Of a DNA stretch of 29,336 nucleotides, positions 7,708-14,178 are shown one piece after another. The stretch's first letter is position 1; each line of letters starts with the position of its first letter. The position numbers and the translations under genes are program-made. Under the pieces are notes generated by a model. The model did not search any database and had not been told where the DNA came from. It saw only the letters and a program-made list of their open reading frames with translations. The DNA lies in contig CAYNOS010000030.1 in assembly GCA_964398985.1 (NCBI GenBank), forward strand, positions 1-29,336, given 5' to 3'. Source of the stretch: CAYMRL01 sp964398985 (lineage in GTDB: Bacteria; Deinococcota; Deinococci; Deinococcales; Trueperaceae).

Positions 7708-8643
7708 TCAGTGCCGACGACGCTTCTGCTCGTACATGCGGGCGTCGGCGTAACTCAGCAGTCCCTCGAACGACTCCGCGTGAAGCGGGTGGAGACCGGC
7801 ACCCACGCTGGCCGTCAAGGACACCGTCACGTGGTCCAGATGGATGGGTTCCTCGACGGCCTGCAGCAGGCGTTCCGCGACGCGATCGGCGGAGCTGAGG
7901 TCGGTCCCCGACAGCAGCACCGCGAACTCGTCGCCGGCCAGGCGCGCGACCATCTCTCCGGGTCGGACGTTCTGCTGTAGCCGTTGTCCGATCACGCTCA
8001 GCACGCGGTCCCCCATCTCGTGCCCGTGCGTGTCGTTGACGGCCTTGAAGCCGTTGAGATCGAAGTAAAGCAGAGCCATCGGGACGTTGTGCCGCCTGAG
8101 CACCCAGAAGCGCGACTTGAGGTGCCGCCGGTTCGGCAAGCCCGTGAGGTCGTCGTGGTTCATCAGCTCGACGGCCTGTCTCAAGACGTTCTTGTAGTGC
8201 GTGATGCTGCGGAACTGCACGACGAGGTGCTCGTTCGGCAACGGCAGCACCGTCACGGCGTACCAGGTGACTCCAGCCCCGGGCTGCCCGGCGCGCCGGT
8301 CACCGTAGCGCAGGCTCGAGCGCGGGTCGCCTCCGGTCGGCAGCGCCTGCTCGAACTCCTGAACGCGCCCGGTCACGTGCGCCGTCACCAGCCGCCGGTA
8401 CACGCGAGGGTCGATGCGGTCGGGGTAGATGTTCCTGACCTTGTGTCCCACCACGTCCTCGCGCGCGACACCGAGGCTGCCGACCGCGGCGGGGTTCACG
8501 TCCACCCACACGAAGTCGCTCAGGCGGCCGGCGCCGTTGCGCTCGACCCTGAACACGACCATCCCGTGCGGCGCCAGCACGAAGTAGTGGCTCCACAGAT
8601 CGTTGTGTTCGGTTGCCGTTCCCTTGGCGGCCGGGGACCCCAC
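7708..8643 (-). CDS. PAS-like sensor diguanylate cyclase (GGDEF)
   Basis: A 311-aa soluble signalling protein. Residues about 14-147 look like a PAS sensor domain (FVWVDVNPAAVGSLG, then VVGHKVRNIYP), and about 160-308 form a GGDEF domain that would make cyclic di-GMP from two GTP. The metal-binding aspartate is in YFDLNGFK (Asp195) and the active loop reads AGDEF (236-240), with alanine for the first glycine. The inhibitory-site position has RPGE (227-230) instead of RxxD, so product inhibition may be altered. AGDEF proteins can be active. There is no membrane segment. Start GTG 8643 follows a TACAAT -10 box by 6 nt. No other c-di-GMP gene is visible nearby; the neighbouring sulfurtransferase on the same strand is 27 bp upstream. 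Confidence 0.92.
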   Translation of the reverse strand: MGSPAAKGTATEHNDLWSHYFVLAPHGMVVFRVERNGAGRLSDFVWVDVNPAAVGSLGVAREDVVGHKVRNIYPDRIDPRVYRRLVTAHVTGRVQEFEQALPTGGDPRSSLRYGDRRAGQPGAGVTWYAVTVLPLPNEHLVVQFRSITHYKNVLRQAVELMNHDDLTGLPNRRHLKSRFWVLRRHNVPMALLYFDLNGFKAVNDTHGHEMGDRVLSVIGQRLQQNVRPGEMVARLAGDEFAVLLSGTDLSSADRVAERLLQAVEEPIHLDHVTVSLTASVGAGLHPLHAESFEGLLSYADARMYEQKRRRH

Positions 8644-8649
8644 GCTCGC

Positions 8650-8655
8650 ATTGTA
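8650..8655 (-). promoter_or_regulatory. -10 box of a leaderless promoter (GGDEF gene)
   Basis: TACAAT on the minus strand with a 6-nt spacer to GTG 8643. It lies in the 27-bp gap after the sulfurtransferase stop, so the GGDEF gene can be transcribed on its own. Confidence 0.6.
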
Positions 8656-8670
8656 GCTAGGCCGGTTGCC

Positions 8671-9609
8671 TCACCCGGTGACGATTTCGACCCCGGGCTC
8701 GCCGGTCGCCACCGGCAGTCCTGGGCGCGAGCTCCAATCGCTCCACGAGCCGGGATACAGCTTGACGCCAGTGAGGCCGGCGATCTCGAGCGCGAGTATC
8801 AGGTGAGCGGCGCTGACGCCCGAGCCGCAGTACGCCACCGCCTCGCGGGTGCCGGCCGGCAGCTCGAGCACGTCGGCGAGCCTAGCGGCGCTCAGCAGCA
8901 GCCCGGTCTCCTCGTCGATCACCAGTTGGTGGTGGAGGTTGACGGCGCCGGGGATGTGGCCGGCCTTGGCATCGAGGGGTTCGACCTCGCCTCGGTAGCG
9001 CTGCGGGGCGCGGGCGTCGATGACGGCCAACCCCTCTTCGCCCAGACGGGCATCGATCTCGGGAGCGTGCATGACGAGTTGGTGTTGCAGGTCGAGTCGA
9101 AACTCGGTCGGAGCGTGGCTGGCCACCTCGGAGGTGACCGGGCCTCCTGCCGCCAAATAGGCCGCGAACCCGCCGTCGAGGAAGCGTGTCCGGCGGTGCC
9201 CGGCGTAGCGCAGCAGCCACCAGGCCCTGGCTGCGTACATGCCGCCATCCTGGTCGTACACGACGACGTCACTGTCGCTGCCGATCCCTCGCTCGCCGAG
9301 CCTGGCGGCGAACGCGGCCATGTCGGGCAGCGGGTGCCGGCCGCCGGAGCCCGGGATCCCTTGTCCGTGCCGGGCTATCGCGGCAGGATCGGAGAGGTCC
9401 TCGTCGAGGCTGAAGTAGACGGCGCCGGGGACGTGCCCGGCCAGGTAGGTGCGACGGCCCGAGGTGGCGTCCGCGAGCTCGAAGGTGGCGTCGATGATCC
9501 GCAGGGCGCGGCCCGGCCCGGGCGGGTCGAGTATGCCGGCGGCCGCTGCGCCGGCAGGAGCGTCCTGCAGCCTGGCAATCAGCTCGCCCGCGGAGATCAG
9601 ATGATCCAC
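8671..9609 (-). CDS. Sulfurtransferase (tandem rhodanese domains)
   Basis: A 312-aa protein with two rhodanese domains, of the thiosulfate/3-mercaptopyruvate sulfurtransferase family, which moves a sulfane sulfur to cyanide or a thiol acceptor. The N-terminal domain is inactive, with aspartates in its loop (VVYDQDGGMYAARAW). The C-terminal domain has the active cysteine, Cys261, in YCGSGVSAAH. The CGSGV(T/S)A loop resembles mercaptopyruvate sulfurtransferases more than thiosulfate ones (CRKGVTA). Other family marks are GHVPGAV and GHIPGAVNL. The frame is open to 9645, but GTG 9609 lies 7 nt after a TAGACT -10 box and avoids overlapping the divergent methyltransferase. Confidence 0.92.
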   Translation of the reverse strand: MDHLISAGELIARLQDAPAGAAAAGILDPPGPGRALRIIDATFELADATSGRRTYLAGHVPGAVYFSLDEDLSDPAAIARHGQGIPGSGGRHPLPDMAAFAARLGERGIGSDSDVVVYDQDGGMYAARAWWLLRYAGHRRTRFLDGGFAAYLAAGGPVTSEVASHAPTEFRLDLQHQLVMHAPEIDARLGEEGLAVIDARAPQRYRGEVEPLDAKAGHIPGAVNLHHQLVIDEETGLLLSAARLADVLELPAGTREAVAYCGSGVSAAHLILALEIAGLTGVKLYPGSWSDWSSRPGLPVATGEPGVEIVTG

Positions 9610-9616
9610 GGCGGTG

Positions 9617-9622
9617 AGTCTA
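9617..9622 (-). promoter_or_regulatory. -10 box of a leaderless promoter (sulfurtransferase)
   Basis: TAGACT on the minus strand, with a 7-nt spacer to GTG 9609. A -35-like TTGCGG lies 17 bp upstream (9640-9645, minus) and covers the first base of the methyltransferase start codon. Confidence 0.6.
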
Positions 9623-9632
9623 GCGCCGTGGC

Positions 9633-9638
9633 TATGAT
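9633..9638 (+). promoter_or_regulatory. -10 box of a leaderless promoter (RNA methyltransferase)
   Basis: TATGAT with the 6-nt spacer GCCGCA to ATG 9645. It sits 10 bp from the opposing -10 box at 9617-9622. Confidence 0.65.
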
Positions 9639-9644
9639 GCCGCA

Positions 9645-10466
9645 ATGCGCGCCAAGCTCGTCACCAGTACCGCGAACCCGCTGGTGAAGGAGTTGGCGGC
9701 GCTCAAGACGCGCCGCGGCCGTGAGGATAGCGGCACGTTCCTCGTCGAAGGGGCGCGCGAGGTCACCGCGGCCGTCAAGTCCGGGCGCGTCCAAGCCCTC
9801 AGGCTGCTGTTCGCTCCCGAGCTGATGGCGGACAGGTCCGTCCTGGATCAGCTGATCGCGGGCGGCGGCGACGCTCCGCTGTTCGAGCTGTCGGCGGCCG
9901 CCTTCGGGCGCTTGAGCTTGCGCCAGAACCCTGATGGCTTGGCGCTGCAGGCGAACGTTCCGCGAGTACCGCTGGCAGACCTTGGGCTGGCTTCCGCGTC
10001 GTTGGTGCTGGTCATCGACGGTGTCGAGAAGCCCGGGAACTTGGGGGCGTTGCTGCGCAGCGCCGACGCCACCGGTGTCGACGCCGTGGTGGTCACCGGC
10101 GGCGGCACCGACCTCTACAACCCCAACGTCGTGCGCGCCAGCCAGGGCAGCCTGTTCGCGGTGCCCGTCGCGGTCTCCACGGCCACGGAGCTGGCCGCGG
10201 CCGCGCGCGCCGCGGGCCTGGCGCTGGTCGTTGCCACGCCGGCGGCCGCGACCGTCTACTGGGACGCCGACCTGAACCGGCGGGTGGCGATCGTCCTCGG
10301 CGCCGAGGACCGTGGGGTGGGGCAGGAGCTCTCGGCTGCGGCCGACGCCAGCGTGCGGATCCCCATGCGGGCGGCGTTGGCAGACAGCCTCAACGTGTCG
10401 GTGGCGGGCGCCCTGCTGCTGTTCGAGGCGTTGCGGCAACGCAGCGCCAGCCGGCCGGCAGGCTGA
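9645..10466 (+). CDS. TrmH/SpoU-family RNA 2'-O-methyltransferase
   Basis: A 273-aa SPOUT-class enzyme that methylates a ribose 2'-OH in rRNA or tRNA using S-adenosylmethionine. Residues about 1-100 form the RNA-binding SpoU_sub_bind-type domain (NPLVKELAALKTRRGR, then FLVEGAREV). The C-terminal knotted domain carries motif 1 VEKPGNLGALLRSADATG (Asn and Arg), motif 2 VLGAEDRG and motif 3 IPMRAALADSLNVSVAGALLL. These are all the conserved catalytic and SAM-binding elements. Its domain order fits RlmB/TrmH-like 23S rRNA methyltransferases, but the exact target nucleotide cannot be assigned. It appears monocistronic and leaderless. Confidence 0.92.
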   Translation: MRAKLVTSTANPLVKELAALKTRRGREDSGTFLVEGAREVTAAVKSGRVQALRLLFAPELMADRSVLDQLIAGGGDAPLFELSAAAFGRLSLRQNPDGLALQANVPRVPLADLGLASASLVLVIDGVEKPGNLGALLRSADATGVDAVVVTGGGTDLYNPNVVRASQGSLFAVPVAVSTATELAAAARAAGLALVVATPAAATVYWDADLNRRVAIVLGAEDRGVGQELSAAADASVRIPMRAALADSLNVSVAGALLLFEALRQRSASRPAG

Positions 10467-10492
10467 GCCGGAGGTCGCGGAGCGCGAGTTCA

Positions 10493-10507
10493 GCTGCCGG
10501 CGGCAGC
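10493..10507. terminator. Inverted repeat between convergent genes
   Basis: GCTGCC and GGCAGC form a perfect 6-bp stem with loop GGC in the 43-bp gap between the convergent methyltransferase and response-regulator genes. It could end transcription from either side, but neither flank has a T-run, so this is a weak call. Confidence 0.3.
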
Positions 10508-10509
10508 CG

Positions 10510-10935
10510 CTAGTCGAGCTCTCCGGAGACGTCGTGCGCGGCCGTCTCGACCGCCAGGCTACGGTTGGCGAGCAACTCTCGCACCTTCAGCCTGAGGTCC
10601 TTCCCCTCGAGCGGCTTGTAGATCAGCGCGTCGGCCTTGACGTACTTCGCTTCGGCAACGACGTGGTCGTCGCGATGCGCGGTCAGGATGATCACGGGGA
10701 CGTCCTTCAAGCGGCTGACGCGCTTCATGCGGCCGCACACCTCGAGACCGCCGAGGTTGGGCATCACGACGTCTAGGATCACCAAGTCAGGCGTGTGGTA
10801 CTTGAGGAAGTCGAGGGCCGCCAAGCCGTCTTCGACCATGTGGACCTCGTACCCGTCGATGCTGAGTAGCATGTCGAGGACCATCCGCTGCCCGGCGATG
10901 TCGTCCGCGATCAAGATGGTTGCCGGCTTGCTCAC
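10510..10935 (-). CDS. Single-domain response regulator
   Basis: A 141-aa CheY-like receiver domain. The acidic pocket is Asp11-Asp12 (IADD), the phospho-acceptor is Asp55 (VILDVVMP), the switch threonine is Thr85 (IILTAH) and the conserved lysine is Lys107 (YKPLEGKDL). After the receiver there are only about 20 residues with no DNA-binding or enzymatic domain, so output must come through protein contact, as in Spo0F/CheY/DivK-type proteins. No histidine kinase is encoded in the window. Start GTG 10935 follows a TAAGCT -10 box by 6 nt. It is divergent from mscL. The partner kinase is unknown. Confidence 0.93.
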   Translation of the reverse strand: MSKPATILIADDIAGQRMVLDMLLSIDGYEVHMVEDGLAALDFLKYHTPDLVILDVVMPNLGGLEVCGRMKRVSRLKDVPVIILTAHRDDHVVAEAKYVKADALIYKPLEGKDLRLKVRELLANRSLAVETAAHDVSGELD

Positions 10936-10941
10936 GACCTC

Positions 10942-10947
10942 AGCTTA
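10942..10947 (-). promoter_or_regulatory. -10 box of a leaderless promoter (response regulator)
   Basis: TAAGCT on the minus strand with a 6-nt spacer to GTG 10935. Confidence 0.6.
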
Positions 10948-10973
10948 CGAGAGAGTCGCACCGCGCAACAGGG

Positions 10974-10979
10974 TAAACT
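10974..10979 (+). promoter_or_regulatory. -10 box of mscL
   Basis: TAAACT, which would give a leader of about 40 nt. Unlike its leaderless neighbours, mscL has a strong ribosome-binding site, GGGAGGG at 11015-11021, just before ATG 11025. Confidence 0.5.
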
Positions 10980-11024
10980 ACACCTGAGACATACGCGCCA
11001 CCAGCGGCGCCGGCGGGAGGGAAC

Positions 11025-11450
11025 ATGCTCAAGGAGTTCCGGGAGTTCATCAACCGCGGCAACGTGCTCGACCTCGCGGTCGCAGTGATCATCGGTGGCG
11101 CCTTCGGCGCCATCACGACCTCGCTGGTCAACCAGGTGATCATGCCCGTCGTGGGCCTGATCTTGGGCGGGGTCGACTTCAGCAACCTCGGCATCATCCT
11201 CAAGGACCGGCAGCTGTACTCCTCGGTGCCCGAGGCGGTCGCGGCCGGCGCACCGGTGCTGCAGTACGGCTCGTTCCTGAACACCGTCATCAACTTCCTG
11301 CTGATCGCTTGGGTGCTGTTCATGTTGGTCAAGGCGTTCAACCAGATGAAGCGCCGTACCGAGGAGCCGGCCGCGCCCGCGGAACCGAGCGCCGACGTCA
11401 AGCTGCTCACGGAGATCCGTGACCTGCTTGCCAAGCGCGTGGAGCCGTGA
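11025..11450 (+). CDS. mscL: Large-conductance mechanosensitive channel
   Basis: A 141-aa MscL. It forms a pentameric pore in the inner membrane that opens under membrane tension and releases solutes during osmotic downshock. The amphipathic N-terminal helix is followed by FINRGNVLDLAVAVIIGGAFG, the signature that contains the pore constriction. A second membrane helix (NTVINFLLIAWVLFMLV) precedes the charged C-terminal bundle (MKRRTEEPAAP, then LLTEIRDLL). Length and domain order are standard. Start ATG 11025 has GGGAGGG 3 nt upstream. The gene is convergent with the DUF3084 gene, with 7 bp between them. Confidence 0.96.
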   Translation: MLKEFREFINRGNVLDLAVAVIIGGAFGAITTSLVNQVIMPVVGLILGGVDFSNLGIILKDRQLYSSVPEAVAAGAPVLQYGSFLNTVINFLLIAWVLFMLVKAFNQMKRRTEEPAAPAEPSADVKLLTEIRDLLAKRVEP

Positions 11451-11457
11451 CGCCGAG

Positions 11458-13251
11458 CTAGTAGAGGATCATCAACTCGAGGTGAGCCGGGCCGGCCCGA
11501 TGTATCGGCTCCGTCGCCACCAGCGCGATCGTGGCCGGCCCGGTGAGACGCAGCAGCATGTTGGTGAACATCTCTTCGGTCACGGCACCGAAGTCCGGCA
11601 GCGATCCCTCGTCGAGGCCGGCGCGCCGCATCTTGCGGACCGCCTCGGCCTTGAGTTGCGCGATGCTGTTGCGGATGTCGTTCTGGCTGCTTGGCAGGTC
11701 CTGCGATCCGAGGTGGATCGGCAGCGCGCTGACCAGCTGACCTCGCTCGAACAGCATGGTGTTCTCGATGGCCTCCACCAACACGTCGATGGTCGAACTG
11801 ATCTGGTTGCTCGGCGAGATGAACCTGATCAGATCCGACTCCGGCGTCTGCGAGATCACGTCGACCAGCAGGCTGAACTGCTCGGGGGTGACGTTCACGC
11901 GCTCCACGCCGCGTCTGGCGACGAAGGTCGTGGCGTCGGCGATGAAGGCCGCCAGCTCCTGGCGGACCTCGGCGGGATCCTGGGCGTGGATGGCTCCCGA
12001 GTAGATGAGCTGGTCGCGTACGAAGTAGACGTCGCCGCCCTCGAAGCGGCCGGCGGCGAGCTGCAGCTCTCTCAACTCCCCCGCCTGGCGCTCCACCGAC
12101 ACTTGCAGGTCCGAGACGATCACCTGGAGGTCCTGCACGGCGGCGTTGCGTTGCCTGATCTGGTCCTCGAGGCTGGCGTTGAACTCCGCCAGGCGCTGGT
12201 TAGAGTCGACGAGCTGGGCGTTCTCCTCCTCCAACGTCGTCGCCTGCAGGCGTAGCTCCTCGGCGCTCGCTTCCAGCTCGCTGGTCTCCTGGGTGAGCTG
12301 CTGCACGCGCGCTTCGAGGTTCTGACTTTGGCGACTGGCCGCGTCCCTGGCCGCCTCGGCTTGGTCGCGGTCGAGCACCGCGGCGTCCCGTTCCGCGAGC
12401 GCCTCGTCGCGGATAGCGAGAGCCTCGGCCTGCGCTGCCAACGCCTCGTCGCGTAGCGCGATGGCCTCCTCGCGCGCCGCCAGCGCGGCGTCGAGCTCGA
12501 TGCGTGCCGCCACCAACTGCCCCTCCGCCAGCCCCAGCTGGACGCCGGCGTCGCGCAACTGCTCCTGGAGTTGACCAAGTTGAGCGCTGACGTCTTCGAA
12601 CCGCGAGCGGGCGTCGCCGGCCTCGAGCTCGAAGCGCTCGGCCTCGGCCTGCGCCTCGTCGCGGTCGGTGCGCGTCTGATCGAGAGCAGCGTTCGCCTCG
12701 TCCAGCGCGGTGCGGCTGGCCTCCAGATCGGCTGTGAGCATCTCGAGCCGGTCTTCGGCCAGCTCGATCTCACGCCCTGCCTGGGCGACTTGAGCCTCGA
12801 GCGCCGCCTGTTCCTCCAGCAGTTCCTGCTGCTCGGCGAGTGCGGCGTCACGAAGGCTGAGAGCCTCGTCACGCGCGGCTTCGGCAGTGGCGATCGTGGT
12901 CTGAGCCTCCTGCAGCGCCTGCCGGAGGTCGGCGAGTTGAGCGTTGGCGGTGTTGACCTGCACGTTGAGAACCCGCTCCTGCGCCTGCAGGCGGTTCAGC
13001 TCTTCGAGCGTGCGCTGGAAGTTGATGAGCGTGGCGGTCGCGTTCTGAAAGGCCAGCGCCAGCACACCCAGGGTCGACAGCATGATCAGGATGCCGGCCA
13101 TGACGCCGACGAGCTGACCGGTGCGCCGCGGCCGTGCTCCGAAGAGGCTGAGGCGTCGGCGGCCGACGTAGGTGCCAAGCCGGTCGCCGGCGAACGCGAT
13201 GATGCCAGCCAGGATGACCAGCCCAACCACCAGCAGGACGATGAAGGTCAT
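11458..13251 (-). CDS. DUF3084 coiled-coil membrane protein
   Basis: A 597-aa protein of the DUF3084 family, found mainly in Cyanobacteria and Deinococcota. The N-terminal membrane hairpin is the family signature: helix 1 (residues about 2-21), the loop GDRLGTYVGRRRLSLF and RPRRTGQLVG, and helix 2 (about 47-69). Residues about 76-400 form one very long coiled coil rich in Glu, Ala, Gln and Arg. Within it, 259-307 repeat a seven-residue unit of the type xRDEALA several times. A globular C-terminal domain follows from about residue 405 (GDVYFVRDQLIYSGAI). No cysteines are needed for any recognised site and no enzyme motif is seen. It lies 47 bp downstream of lptB on the same strand, probably in one transcript. 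An envelope-spanning or septal role is inference; molecular function is unknown. Confidence 0.85.
   Translation of the reverse strand: MTFIVLLVVGLVILAGIIAFAGDRLGTYVGRRRLSLFGARPRRTGQLVGVMAGILIMLSTLGVLALAFQNATATLINFQRTLEELNRLQAQERVLNVQVNTANAQLADLRQALQEAQTTIATAEAARDEALSLRDAALAEQQELLEEQAALEAQVAQAGREIELAEDRLEMLTADLEASRTALDEANAALDQTRTDRDEAQAEAERFELEAGDARSRFEDVSAQLGQLQEQLRDAGVQLGLAEGQLVAARIELDAALAAREEAIALRDEALAAQAEALAIRDEALAERDAAVLDRDQAEAARDAASRQSQNLEARVQQLTQETSELEASAEELRLQATTLEEENAQLVDSNQRLAEFNASLEDQIRQRNAAVQDLQVIVSDLQVSVERQAGELRELQLAAGRFEGGDVYFVRDQLIYSGAIHAQDPAEVRQELAAFIADATTFVARRGVERVNVTPEQFSLLVDVISQTPESDLIRFISPSNQISSTIDVLVEAIENTMLFERGQLVSALPIHLGSQDLPSSQNDIRNSIAQLKAEAVRKMRRAGLDEGSLPDFGAVTEEMFTNMLLRLTGPATIALVATEPIHRAGPAHLELMILY
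12331..12477 (-). repeat. Heptad-encoding repeat tract inside the DUF3084 gene
   Basis: About seven successive 21-nt units encode variants of xRDEALA (LRDEALA, IRDEALA, ERDAAVL, DRDQAEA, ARDAASR). The units lie in frame with the coiled coil, so unit-number changes would alter its length without a frameshift. Confidence 0.55.
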
Positions 13252-13298
13252 GTCGTGGGCCGCTGGAAGTTGGGATCGGGGGCGCGCATCAGCCGGAC

Positions 13299-14099
13299 CT
13301 AGAGCTGGAAGTCGTTCCCCAGGTAGTAGGTGCGGACGTCCGGATCGGCGGCGAACTCGGCCGGAGGGCCATCGAAGCGCACCTTGCCATCGAACATCAG
13401 CACCACGCGGTCGGCGATCGCGAGGGTCTCCCTGACGCTGTGGTCGGTGAGCAGAACCCCCAGACCGCGACGTTCACGCAAGTCGTAGATGATGTTCTGG
13501 ATCTCGCGGATCGAGCGCGGATCGACCCCGGTGAACGGCTCGTCGAGCAGGAGGAAGTCGGGATCGATGGTGAGGCTGCGCGCGATCTCGAGCCGCCGCC
13601 GCTCACCGCCCGACAGCGTGTCGGCCCGGTGATGAGCCAGATGCGAGAGGTGGAACTCCTCGAGCAGGTCGTCGGCACGGCGCTCCTGGTCGGCCCGCTT
13701 GAGGTCCTGGAACTCGAGGATGGCGATCAGGTTGTCGCGCACCGACATGCGCCTAAAGGCGCTCGGCTCCTGCGCCAGATAGCCGAGTCCGAGGCGGGCT
13801 CGGCGGTGCATCGGCCAGGTGGTGATGTCGTTGCCCGCGAGCTCGATGCGGCCGCCGTTCGGCCGCACGAAGCCGACGATCATGTAGAAGCTGGTGGTCT
13901 TCCCCGCCCCGTTCGGTCCCAGCAGCGCCACGATCTCGCCGCGCTTGAGGCGCAGGTCCATGCTGTCGACCACTTTACGGCGACCGTAGCGCTTGCTCAG
14001 GTGTGTGGCGCGCAGCTCGATGGCGTCAGGGTCGACACCAGCTCGCGCGGCCTGTCGATGCGGCTCGGGGCCGTGGGAGACGCGTTCCAGAGCCGTCAT
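13299..14099 (-). CDS. lptB: LptB-type ABC transporter ATPase
   Basis: A 266-aa ATPase closely matching LptB, the motor that powers extraction of lipopolysaccharide from the inner membrane together with LptF/LptG. Walker A is GPNGAGKTT (61-69), the Q-loop region is GYLAQEPSAFRRMSVRDN, the signature is LSGGERRR, Walker B is FLLLDEPFTGVDP and the H-loop is LLTDHSVRETL. The segments SAFRRMSV and TDHSVRE are diagnostic for LptB rather than LivF/LivG. An N-terminal extension of about 25 residues precedes the domain and is unusual. The start at ATG 14099 lies 8 nt after a TAGCAT -10 box. No LptF, LptG, LptC, LptA or LptD is seen here. Identification as LptB-like is firm; the lipid carried in this lineage is uncertain. 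Confidence 0.88.
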   Translation of the reverse strand: MTALERVSHGPEPHRQAARAGVDPDAIELRATHLSKRYGRRKVVDSMDLRLKRGEIVALLGPNGAGKTTSFYMIVGFVRPNGGRIELAGNDITTWPMHRRARLGLGYLAQEPSAFRRMSVRDNLIAILEFQDLKRADQERRADDLLEEFHLSHLAHHRADTLSGGERRRLEIARSLTIDPDFLLLDEPFTGVDPRSIREIQNIIYDLRERRGLGVLLTDHSVRETLAIADRVVLMFDGKVRFDGPPAEFAADPDVRTYYLGNDFQL

Positions 14100-14107
14100 A
14101 ACGGCTC

Positions 14108-14113
14108 ATGCTA
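14108..14113 (-). promoter_or_regulatory. -10 box of a near-leaderless promoter (lptB)
   Basis: TAGCAT on the minus strand with an 8-nt spacer to ATG 14099. The predicted leader is 0-2 nt. Confidence 0.5.
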
Positions 14114-14178
14114 GCACGGTGTCCCGTGAGCTCAGGGTGAAGTTCCGACCAGCACGTCGCGCGTTCGCTGCACCGGGC

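Noticed and set aside
7984..9687. Plus-strand open frame of 567 codons
   Set aside because: It is antisense to the GGDEF and sulfurtransferase genes, both firmly identified, and has no recognisable domain.
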